From the NCBI GenBank assembly GCA_017694565.1, contig JADIMR010000049.1:1-47322 (forward strand): DNA of 47,322 nucleotides. Reading direction: 5' to 3'. The position numbers were made by a program, and so were the translations under genes. How positions within the stretch are numbered: the stretch's first letter is position 1; every line of letters starts with the position of its first letter. The notes under the pieces are model-generated. The model worked only from the letters and a program-made list of their open reading frames with translations. It ran no database searches and was not told the DNA's origin. Below, in pieces: positions 39,143-47,295 of the stretch. This stretch comes from Candidatus Enterocola intestinipullorum (GTDB lineage Bacteria > Bacteroidota > Bacteroidia > Bacteroidales > Paludibacteraceae).

Positions 39143-40256
39143 TCACCCAATCCACTTTCATTTGGACGGGGAATATGCTGTCATCGATAGGTTCCGCCCC
39201 ACCGAATTGCCCGCCAATCGCCATGTTCAAAATCACATAGAAATCCTGGTCGAAGGGCCAATCCTGCCATGTGCTGTTGAACCATGTAGTTTGTGACCAA
39301 CGGCCTACCTCCTCTCCATCGAAGGTGAACAAAAGCAAGTCGTTGCCGTTCTGGTAATCGTCTATCCACTCAATGCCATAAGTATGGAAATGGTCGGCCA
39401 CGTTGTCGTATGTCTTGGTTTGGTTCCACGCGCTGCCTTGCGAACCTACGTTACCGTTGCGATTGTTGGTATGCGCTGCCACTGAAACCCGGTTGGGTAT
39501 GCTGCCCACGTGTTCCACAATGTCCACCTCGCCGCTGCGCGGCCAACCGCCGTAAACGCTTTCGTTGGGCATCAGCCAGAATGCGCACCATGTACCCGCC
39601 CCCGAAGGGAAACTGATACTTGCCTCTATCTTTCCGTATTTGATAAATGCTTTTCCCGAAGTATTGATACGCCCCGAAGTATACTCATATTCGTTTACAT
39701 GACCTGTCGCAGTCGGGCGTTCCCAATGCTCTTTCTTTCCGGTTATTACGAGATAACCGTTCTCGACGCTTACATTCTGTTGCAGGTAACATTGTTTTTC
39801 TTGATTACGGCCTCCGCCTTCTTCATAGTTCCAATAAGCGGTATTGAGTTCCGTTCCGTCGAAATTGTCTTCCCATACCAATTTGTAATTGCGTTCAGGC
39901 TCGTTTACAGTTACCATGCAATACTCTTCCACTCCATCGACTTTCGCCCATGCGAATGTTCTGCCGTATGCAAGAGCCGTAACCTTGCCTGTCGCGTCTA
40001 TTGAAGCAACCCTCTCGTTGTCCACGCTCCATGCCACTCGCGACATGTCGGCATTTGCAGGAGCAAAGGACGTTACGGACAACTGCAACGATTCTCCCAC
40101 ATCCAAAGTCGCAGCAGTTTCGTTGAGTTCGAGTGCGGTTATGGTTACAACGGGCGGAGTCGGTTCGCCTCCGTCGTCGCCTTTTTGTTCGCAGGCCGCA
40201 AACATCAATGCCACAGCCGCCGCAGCCGCCATATAAAAGAATTTGCTGAGTTTCAT
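39123..40256 (-). CDS. GH16 family lipoprotein with Big_2-like domain
   Basis: Leader MKLSKFFYMAAAAAVALMFAACEQKG; Big_2-like DVGESLQLSVTSFAPANADMSRVAWSVDNERVASIDATGKVTALAYG; GH16 GEVDIVEHVGS. Confidence 0.92.
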   Translation of the reverse strand: MKLSKFFYMAAAAAVALMFAACEQKGDDGGEPTPPVVTITALELNETAATLDVGESLQLSVTSFAPANADMSRVAWSVDNERVASIDATGKVTALAYGRTFAWAKVDGVEEYCMVTVNEPERNYKLVWEDNFDGTELNTAYWNYEEGGGRNQEKQCYLQQNVSVENGYLVITGKKEHWERPTATGHVNEYEYTSGRINTSGKAFIKYGKIEASISFPSGAGTWCAFWLMPNESVYGGWPRSGEVDIVEHVGSIPNRVSVAAHTNNRNGNVGSQGSAWNQTKTYDNVADHFHTYGIEWIDDYQNGNDLLLFTFDGEEVGRWSQTTWFNSTWQDWPFDQDFYVILNMAIGGQFGGAEPIDDSIFPVQMKVDWVRMYELE

Positions 40257-40269
40257 AGTATATTGATTT
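40178..40269 (-). repeat. Duplicated leader cassette, copy 2
   Basis: See 38946-39037. Confidence 0.9.
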
Positions 40270-40295
40270 CTTGTTATCGTTTTTTTCTCGTTTGT

Positions 40296-40459
40296 GGGAT
40301 TTATTCGACCTGCGGTGTTCACTTCGTTCTGCGGGATTTGTAATCCCGCAGGATAATGTCTTGGCGATTTGTAATCGCTTTCTAAATTACGTAAGTCGCG
40401 AACCACATTAGTTTATGGAGATTACACGAGTTGATGAGACCGTAGGTCGAATAAATCCC
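40296..40459. mobile_element. MITE/REP-like element with 21-bp terminal inverted repeats
   Basis: GGGATTTATTCGACCTGCGGT (40296-40316) and inverted ACCGTAGGTCGAATAAATCCC (40439-40459), one mismatch; internal hairpins CTGCGGGATT-tgt-AATCCCGCAG and GCGATT-tgt-AATCGC. Confidence 0.65.
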
Positions 40460-40481
40460 GAACAACGCCAAGTACTACCCA

Positions 40482-40572
40482 CTATCCACTAATCACTATC
40501 CACTGCCGCGAAGCGGCAAACTATCCACCGCGATGCTTCCATCGCTAACTATCCGCTAAACACTACCCACTG
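40482..40572 (+). repeat. Heptamer array with embedded hairpins
   Basis: ACCCACTATCCACTAATCACTATCCACT-GCCGCgaaGCGGC-AAACTATCCACC-GCGATGcttcCATCGC-TAACTATCCGCTAAACACTACCCACT. Confidence 0.75.
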
Positions 40573-40662
40573 ACACCCGCAACCTGATACCTCATTGGTA
40601 ATCAGCGTTTTAAATTTTTAATTTTCAATTATGCATTAGCGAAGCCCGTCTCCGCCATTAGT

Positions 40663-40692
40663 GGTATATGGAGCGGTCAGGCTCCATATACC
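40663..40692. repeat. 12-bp perfect hairpin
   Basis: GGTATATGGAGC-ggtcag-GCTCCATATACC. Confidence 0.85.
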
Positions 40693-40796
40693 CGGACTTT
40701 TAGTTTCATAGCGGGGGAAGCTGTAATCCGGTATTGCCGCCACAAACTTCCCCCCTTGTATCTAACTTCTGCTAAACTCGCAGGTATCTCTTATTA

Positions 40797-41777
40797 TTAC
40801 TCTGCGGGCACATAGAAGAACACTGCGTCTACATCAACGCGGTTGCCGGCACCGTTTGCGGTGTATGTCCAAGCATACCATGCTTCGGCTGTGATGTCCT
40901 GGCTGAAATCCAAGCCCATCGAAACCAAATCAGCATACGAGAAAGTGAACACTTCCCAGTCGCCGTCTTTGTATTCGCCTGTGGAATCGGTAATCTCAAG
41001 CAAAGTTACAGTGTCGCCGCCGCCAAGGGGTGTCATGCCGATTTGCAACGATGTCGCAGGAGTGTATTGACCTTTCAAGATTATTACGAACTCGTGTTCG
41101 GCTGTAAGGTTCTTCAACTTGGGAAGTTCGGTATCAGTTGCCGACGCGATGCCCAAACCGCCGCAGATGTTGCCCCAGCAGCCTGCGGGTGTGGGGGAAG
41201 CGGCTGCAATCGAGAACCAGCCTTCTGCCTTGCCGAACGAGTTGACACCGGTTTGCGGAGCATCCGCAACTTCGGCAGCGGGATTCCAAACATAGTTCAC
41301 GCGGGTGGCATCTTCGGGAACGAGTGTTTCTCCCTCGAATGCACCGTTGCTGCGGAGGTCGGCAGTAATTTTGCCTGCGTTGCTCAGTTCATCGAAAGAC
41401 GACTGGTCGATTTGGAAAATGTAGTAGTCGCTACCGTTGAGCAAACCGCCGGTCTGTGAACCTGCGATTACTTGGATTGAGCATGTTTGGGTTTGTCCGT
41501 TATATTCGCAAGTGATGGTTGCATTGCCCTCGGCAACACCTGTTACGACACCCGCAGCAACAGTTGCGACAGCTTCATTATCAGTTGCCCACGTAGCCTG
41601 CGAAGTAACATCCACATCACCGCTTGTCGCGTTGATGGTAACTGTTTGTCCGGCTTCCACTACTGCGGAAGAGCGGCTCAATGAGAGATTGCCATCACCC
41701 TCTGCGCCATTGTTGCAACTTGCAAGAGCCAAGCCCATTACAGCTGCCAATGATAAAATCAAACTTCTTACTTTCAT
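40797..41777 (-). CDS. Surface lipoprotein with Big_2-like domain (candidate surface glycan-binding protein)
   Basis: Lipobox LALASCNN; SSAVVEAGQTVTINATSGDVDVTSQATWATDNEAVATVAAGVVTGVAEGNATITCEYNG; located directly after SusD. Confidence 0.75.
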   Translation of the reverse strand: MKVRSLILSLAAVMGLALASCNNGAEGDGNLSLSRSSAVVEAGQTVTINATSGDVDVTSQATWATDNEAVATVAAGVVTGVAEGNATITCEYNGQTQTCSIQVIAGSQTGGLLNGSDYYIFQIDQSSFDELSNAGKITADLRSNGAFEGETLVPEDATRVNYVWNPAAEVADAPQTGVNSFGKAEGWFSIAAASPTPAGCWGNICGGLGIASATDTELPKLKNLTAEHEFVIILKGQYTPATSLQIGMTPLGGGDTVTLLEITDSTGEYKDGDWEVFTFSYADLVSMGLDFSQDITAEAWYAWTYTANGAGNRVDVDAVFFYVPAE

Positions 41778-41851
41778 AGTTCAAAAATTTAAATGGTTAA
41801 TTGGTAAAATTTTTATTTGTCTTTAATTTGTGGACAGCAGAAAGCAAAACC

Positions 41852-41882
41852 AACCACTGTCCACTAATCACTAAACACTGAT
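41852..41882 (+). repeat. Heptamer array following the SusD stop codon
   Basis: ACCACTGTCCACTAATCACTAAACACTGA; minus strand TAA-TCAGTGTTTAGTGATTAGTGGACAGTGG. Confidence 0.7.
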
Positions 41883-43552
41883 TAATACCCCGGGTTCTGT
41901 TCCATCGGGTTCAGCATACGTTCTTCTTCCGGTATGGGGAAGAGTTCGTGCTTGCCTGCCACGAAGTCGGCCATTTCATCACGCGCCTCTTGGCTTTCGG
42001 TCGCAGCGTATGCGTCCATGTGGGCTTTCACTCCTTGGCCGTCAAATCCTCCCCAACGGCAAATGTCGAACCAGCGGTGGCCTTCCATTGCCAATTCCAC
42101 ACGGCGTTCGTGGCGTATTGCCTGTTCCCATGTGGGTTCAGCTATTTCTTGGCCGTTCACTTTTATCGAATAGCCGGGGTAATCGGGCAAGGCATCGGGA
42201 TCTGCCGCATTTGCCCTTGCGCGCTGGCGCACTTCGTTCAATGCCTGTATTGCCGTCTTGCCGCATTTCCCGGCACCGCCCGCTCCTACGCAAGCCTCGG
42301 CATACATCAACAGCACGTCGGCATAACGTATCAACTTGTAGTTGAGAGGTCCGCGGCTGGCGTGTGCCAAAGTATTCGCGCCTGTAACATTACCGTCGGC
42401 ATCCGTGGTATACCATGCGTATTTGCGGCTGCAATACGGGGTTCCGCAATAAATTTCTTCCGATTCGTTGGTCATGTGGCCTGTCGCATCCCAAATGGTA
42501 ACATCGCGGCGGGGGTCGCCCTCTTCGTATTCGTCATACAAGTTGTGCGTGGGCTTGTTGAATCCCCAACCTGCATTGCTGCCGAACATGGGGTCTTGCG
42601 AACGGGAACGGGTAAGTATCTGCGTGAACGTGCCGCGGCTGAAACCGTTGCCTTCGCCGTAGTCCGAACTCGGGTCTTCCATGTACTGTATTTCGAATAC
42701 GGATTCCACGCCGTTCTCGTTCTCGAGCAACCAGTTGTCGGCATAGTCCGTCTCCAAGGAATATTCATTCGACAGGATAATGGAGTCGCCCCATGCGCGG
42801 GCTTCTTCATATTGGTGGCGATAGAGGTTCGCCTTCAAGAGCATTGCCTGCGCCGCGCCTTTTGTTGCACGACCCATGTCGGTATCGGCAAAACGGCTGT
42901 CGCTGCGGAGCCACAAACGCTTGTTGGCTTCCGTCAAATCAGCAACAATCTGGTCGTAAACGGCATCCGCTGTCGCTCTCGGCTGTTGCCAATCGGCATC
43001 CGTAAGCAAATTGTTCAATACCAAAGGCACTCCGCCGTACACCCTCACCAATTGGAAGTAATAGAAGGCACGGAGGAAATATGCTTCGCCTATGATGCGT
43101 TCCTGCAAACCGTCCACGCATTGGTACTTCTCTTCGTCGAACAATTCAAGATCCATGCCGGGAACCCTTTCCAACACCAAGTTGCAACGCTGTATGCCCT
43201 GATATTTGGCACGATAGTATTGCAAGAGCAATTCGTTGTCGGTCTGGGTTTTCCAGTTTTCCATATCGTAAACATCGGCCATGTCGCTCTGTATGTACTG
43301 ACCGCCTTTGAGAGCGTCATCGGACACTATGTCGCCGATGAACCACTCAGCGTAATATGTACCTTGATACTCCCACGCCAAAGGGGTGTATGCGGCATTG
43401 ACGTTTTCCAATGCAGCTTGCCAAGTGGTATAGTAGTCGGCAAGGTTCGTCTGGCCCGGTGTCGGTTCTTTCAACCAGTCGGAGCAAGAACCCAAGCCCA
43501 ATACCACCAATGATGTAATCGCTGCTTTTACAAATATTCTAATCTTTTTCAT
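41882..43552 (-). CDS. SusD/RagB family nutrient-binding lipoprotein
   Basis: Lipobox LGLGSCSDWL; EAYFLRAFYYFQLVRVYGGVPLVL; RYADVLLMYAEA; RRVELAMEGHRWFDICRWG. Confidence 0.96.
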   Translation of the reverse strand: MKKIRIFVKAAITSLVVLGLGSCSDWLKEPTPGQTNLADYYTTWQAALENVNAAYTPLAWEYQGTYYAEWFIGDIVSDDALKGGQYIQSDMADVYDMENWKTQTDNELLLQYYRAKYQGIQRCNLVLERVPGMDLELFDEEKYQCVDGLQERIIGEAYFLRAFYYFQLVRVYGGVPLVLNNLLTDADWQQPRATADAVYDQIVADLTEANKRLWLRSDSRFADTDMGRATKGAAQAMLLKANLYRHQYEEARAWGDSIILSNEYSLETDYADNWLLENENGVESVFEIQYMEDPSSDYGEGNGFSRGTFTQILTRSRSQDPMFGSNAGWGFNKPTHNLYDEYEEGDPRRDVTIWDATGHMTNESEEIYCGTPYCSRKYAWYTTDADGNVTGANTLAHASRGPLNYKLIRYADVLLMYAEACVGAGGAGKCGKTAIQALNEVRQRARANAADPDALPDYPGYSIKVNGQEIAEPTWEQAIRHERRVELAMEGHRWFDICRWGGFDGQGVKAHMDAYAATESQEARDEMADFVAGKHELFPIPEEERMLNPMEQNPGY

Positions 43553-43577
43553 ACTGCTCTGATTTTAATTGCGGTTA

Positions 43578-46500
43578 TCAGAAATCGAGATTTACACCGA
43601 AGGTGAACGAACGGGCCTGCGGATAGTTACCGAAGTCCACACCGTAGTTGCTGACCTCGGGGTCATAACCGGTATAGTTGGTTATGGTAAACAAGTTGTT
43701 TGCAGACACATAGAAACGCACCCTGTTGAAATGAGCCTTGCGTGTAAGCTCGCGCGGCAAAGTGTAACCCAATTGCAGGGTTTTCAAACGCAGGTAGCTG
43801 CCGTCTTCCACGAAGCGGCTCGATACCGCGAAGTTCTGCGAGTGGTTGGGATCGGGAATCGAACCGTCGCCGTTGGCGACACCGTCGTTCCATGCGTTCG
43901 CCATAACGGGGCTCAACTGGTTGGTGGCACCGGTAGATTCGGTACGCTCGCGCAAGGCGTTGTAGATTTCATTGCCGTAAACGCCTTGGAAGAACATCTG
44001 GAAGTCGATGCCTTTCCATTCCAAGCTGAAATTCAAACCGTAAGTCAACCACGGGAAGTTATTGCCTATGCCGGTGCGGTCGTTGTCGTCGATTTTGCCG
44101 TCGCCGTTAAGGTCTTCGTACTTGGCATCGCCGGCACCGTAACCCGAAGTATCGTTGGGCAAATATTCCTTGGCTTCCTCGTCGCTCTGGTAAACGCCAA
44201 GGTAATTGTAGCCCCAGTATTCGAATACGGGCATACCCACGTCGCAACGCCAGTATGTCGAAATTACGGGAGAACCTCCGTTAAGCGCGGTAAGTTCGTT
44301 TTGCACGAAAGACACATTGGCATCGATCGAGTATCTGAAATCGCCCACCATGTTCGAGTGGCCGAGAGAAATGTCTATACCCTGGTTGCGCATCGTACCC
44401 ACGTTGCCCATGAGGTAGTAGCGGTTGCCCACATGCGCGGGAGTGGTGATGTTCAGCAACATGTCGCGGGTGTCGCGGATATATCCGTCGACGGTAGCCG
44501 TCAACATTCCGCCCCACATGCTCAAATCCACACCCACGTTCCATTGTTCCGTGGTTTCCCATTTTCCGTTTTCGTTAACGTAAGTAAGGATGGTGGCACC
44601 CTGGCCGTTGAGATAATCCTGGTTTACACCGAACACGTAATCCACGAAAGTAGGACCTGCGGTGAACATGTTCATAGTGAAGTTGTCCTGGTCAATCGAC
44701 TGGTTACCCAACTGTCCCCAGCCGGCACGGATCTTCAACATGTCGAGGATGTCGCTGTGGTCTTTCAACCAGCTTTCCTCGCTCATGCGCCATGCCAAAG
44801 AAACTGATGGGAAGTAGCCCCAAGGATTCTGGGGGAACTTGGAAGAACCGTCCGCACGGAAGTTCACGGTAACCAAATAGCGGTTGTCGTAGCCGTAGAA
44901 CAAACGTCCGAAGAAAGATACCATGCGTTGGCGGTCTACCGTATCCGAAGAATACGATTTGTCCTCGGTGGTATTCGACAGGTACCAGTTGCTCTCGACA
45001 GGATTGAGGATGACTGCACCCGAACCGCCCATCGAATAATAGTCGTACTGTTCGGTAGATTGGCCCACCATTATGTTCATATTGTGCTTGCCGAAATCGC
45101 GGGCGTAGGTGATGGTGTTGTCCACCGTCCAACGCATCTGGCGGTACATGCTGCTCGACAAGAAATTCTTCTCAGCGTAATCGTAAGACGAATACTCGTA
45201 TTTGTTTCTGAATGATTTGTCGCGCACGTAGTACATGTCCATGCCGACAGAAGAATGCAAGGTAAGGCCTTCCACCGGAGTGATGTCCAAATATACATTG
45301 CCCACCCAGCGTTCAGCATTGTTTTCGGGGAAGCTTTCTTCCACCATCGTGAACGGGTTTGTTACGTTCTTGAAGTTGGACGAAGCCGCTATCTGGCCGC
45401 TCAAATCATCACCCACGTTATTGACTGCCCCGTCGGGGTAATGGGTGGGATCCCAAGGAGCCATAGCCAAAGCCGCGGACAAGATTGAAGAACCCGGGCT
45501 GGCGTTGTTCACGGTGGCGTTGCGGCCGCCGCTGTTCGAATACGAAAGGTTTTCGCCCACTTTCAACCATTTGCGTACTTTATAAGATGTGTTGGCACGT
45601 ATGGTGAAGCGGTGGTAATCGGATCCCATGATGGTACCTTCCTGCGAGAAGTAGCTACCGCTTATGGCATAGCTGAACTTGTCGTCCGCACCGTCGATCG
45701 ATACCGAGTAGTTTTGTATGGGGGCGTAGTTGTTGAACACCTCTTCCTGCCAATCGGTCTCCTGCTGCGAATAATCAAAAGATTCGGCTGTAGGGTAATA
45801 GGTGGAAGTTCCCAAGCGATAACCGTGCAACCACGTATTGAAATCCTGGTCCAAAGCCGCCTGTTCGCGGAGAGTTCCGGTAAAGCCGACCATAGTGCGC
45901 GCATAATCCTCGGCACCCATCAAATCGAGTTTTTTCCAAGCGTTCTGGAAACCTGCGTAAGCGTTCACCGAAATATTCGCCATGCTTTCCGTAGAGCCGG
46001 TCTTGGTCGTGATAAGCACCACGCCGTTAGCCGCACGCGAACCGTAAATCGCAGAAGAAGATGCATCCTTCAAGATTTCGGTGCTGGCAATGTCGTTAGG
46101 CGAAAGGAAGCTGATGTCTTCGACAATTATACCGTCCACAACATAAATAGGAGCGGAGCTGCCGTTCACTGATCCGATACCGCGGATGCGGATTTCGGCA
46201 GCCGCACCCGGCTGTCCCGAAGAAGAATTGACAGTTACACCGGCGGCACGTCCCTGCAAAGCCTGGTCCACGCTTGCGGCGGGAGTCTTTTGCAGCTGGT
46301 CGCCCTTCACCGAAGAAATAGCACCGGTAACGTCGCTCTTGCGCATCGTACCGTAACCCACGGCCACAAACTCTTCCAATTGCTCGGTTTCGACCGCCAG
46401 GGTTACATTGACAGTACCGGAGGTCGGCGTAATCGTTTGCGACTCGTAACCTAAATAAGAAAACGTGAGGCTTTGCCCGTCAGGTACTTCGAGCGTGTAA

Positions 46501-46667
46501 TTACCGTCGATGTCGGTAATCGTACCCGTTGTTGTCCCGGTAACGACAATGTTCACGCCCGGCTCACCCATTCCGGTGTCGTCGAGCATGACGTTACCAC
46601 TGACTTGCCTTGCGGACACCGTCGCACAGGCGACGGATAAAGCCAAAAAGAGCAAGAATTTTTTCAT
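43578..46667 (-). CDS. SusC/RagA family TonB-dependent receptor
   Basis: Carboxypeptidase-like N-domain (GVNIVVTGTTTGTITDIDGNYTLEV), plug VDQALQGRAAGVTV...IRIRGIGSVNGSSAPIYVVDG, C-terminal ARSFTFGVNLDF. Confidence 0.97.
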   Translation of the reverse strand: MKKFLLFLALSVACATVSARQVSGNVMLDDTGMGEPGVNIVVTGTTTGTITDIDGNYTLEVPDGQSLTFSYLGYESQTITPTSGTVNVTLAVETEQLEEFVAVGYGTMRKSDVTGAISSVKGDQLQKTPAASVDQALQGRAAGVTVNSSSGQPGAAAEIRIRGIGSVNGSSAPIYVVDGIIVEDISFLSPNDIASTEILKDASSSAIYGSRAANGVVLITTKTGSTESMANISVNAYAGFQNAWKKLDLMGAEDYARTMVGFTGTLREQAALDQDFNTWLHGYRLGTSTYYPTAESFDYSQQETDWQEEVFNNYAPIQNYSVSIDGADDKFSYAISGSYFSQEGTIMGSDYHRFTIRANTSYKVRKWLKVGENLSYSNSGGRNATVNNASPGSSILSAALAMAPWDPTHYPDGAVNNVGDDLSGQIAASSNFKNVTNPFTMVEESFPENNAERWVGNVYLDITPVEGLTLHSSVGMDMYYVRDKSFRNKYEYSSYDYAEKNFLSSSMYRQMRWTVDNTITYARDFGKHNMNIMVGQSTEQYDYYSMGGSGAVILNPVESNWYLSNTTEDKSYSSDTVDRQRMVSFFGRLFYGYDNRYLVTVNFRADGSSKFPQNPWGYFPSVSLAWRMSEESWLKDHSDILDMLKIRAGWGQLGNQSIDQDNFTMNMFTAGPTFVDYVFGVNQDYLNGQGATILTYVNENGKWETTEQWNVGVDLSMWGGMLTATVDGYIRDTRDMLLNITTPAHVGNRYYLMGNVGTMRNQGIDISLGHSNMVGDFRYSIDANVSFVQNELTALNGGSPVISTYWRCDVGMPVFEYWGYNYLGVYQSDEEAKEYLPNDTSGYGAGDAKYEDLNGDGKIDDNDRTGIGNNFPWLTYGLNFSLEWKGIDFQMFFQGVYGNEIYNALRERTESTGATNQLSPVMANAWNDGVANGDGSIPDPNHSQNFAVSSRFVEDGSYLRLKTLQLGYTLPRELTRKAHFNRVRFYVSANNLFTITNYTGYDPEVSNYGVDFGNYPQARSFTFGVNLDF

Positions 46668-46785
46668 AGTTAAACGTATACAATAAATGAATAAACCGCT
46701 ATATTTCGCTCGTGATTCGATTCAAGGCTCAAAACCGCAAACGTTGCACAATTAAAACCTTTTACTCCGCAAACGTTCACGAATG

Positions 46786-46815
46786 CAAAGATAATAGTTA
46801 TTTTTGGCGAGCAAA
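46786..46815 (-). promoter_or_regulatory. Predicted SusC/PUL promoter
   Basis: Minus strand TTTG-N18-TATCTTTG about 120 bp upstream of the susC start. Confidence 0.5.
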
Positions 46816-47088
46816 ATATTTTATCATTATATATGATTACATCAAACTAAGGAAAACACCTCATCATTCACCAATCAAAAGGCTCCTATTTAATTTATAA
46901 TCTGATATTTATAAATGCCAAATAACTCAAATACAAATTTCATTATGATTTTTTCCAAATGTTAAAATCGTACCGCAATCCTGTTTTTATGCGGTATGCA
47001 AACGTTTTAAAAACGATTTTTCACACTTGTTATTCCATCGAACACCTGCAAAAACCGCTACTTTTTTAACTCACCGTTATTCTTAGTG

Positions 47089-47182
47089 GATGGTGGATAG
47101 TGGTGGCCGAGGCCGCAGTGGATAGTTAGCCGCTTCGCGGCAGGACATCCACCGTGGATGCGCTTCGCTCTATCCACGGTTA
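47089..47182 (+). repeat. Heptamer-like array (TTAGTGG orientation) with embedded hairpins
   Basis: TTAGTGGATGGTGGATAGTGG..., GCCGCttcGCGGC, CATCCACcGTGGATG, CCGTGGAT/ATCCACGG. Confidence 0.65.
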
Positions 47183-47230
47183 AGCTGCCGGACTTACAGT
47201 GGGTATAGTGCAAGCACTACGTTCAGGGAA

Positions 47231-47292
47231 GACCGCCCCCTCTGGGGGCAGTAAAATCATCTTTGATGATTTTACGGGGGATAAGACAATGG
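47231..47292 (-). repeat. Modular variable-hairpin repeat, copy A5 (inverted)
   Basis: GACCGCCCCCTCTGGGGGCAG-[TAAAATCATC ttt GATGATTTTA]-CGGGGGATAAGACAATGG. Confidence 0.9.
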
Positions 47293-47295
47293 CAA

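Noticed and set aside
41948-43513. 521-aa plus-strand ORF
   Set aside because: Antisense shadow of susD; composition atypical of a real protein.
43552-43582. 6-bp inverted repeat TCTGAT/ATCAGA at the susC stop codon
   Set aside because: Too short to distinguish from chance; not added to the gene-end hairpin set.
43569-44807. 412-aa plus-strand ORF
   Set aside because: Antisense shadow of susC; no domain signature.
27315-47182. Heptamer arrays as CRISPR arrays
   Set aside because: Units are 7 nt with no unique 25-40 nt spacers, and no cas genes are present.
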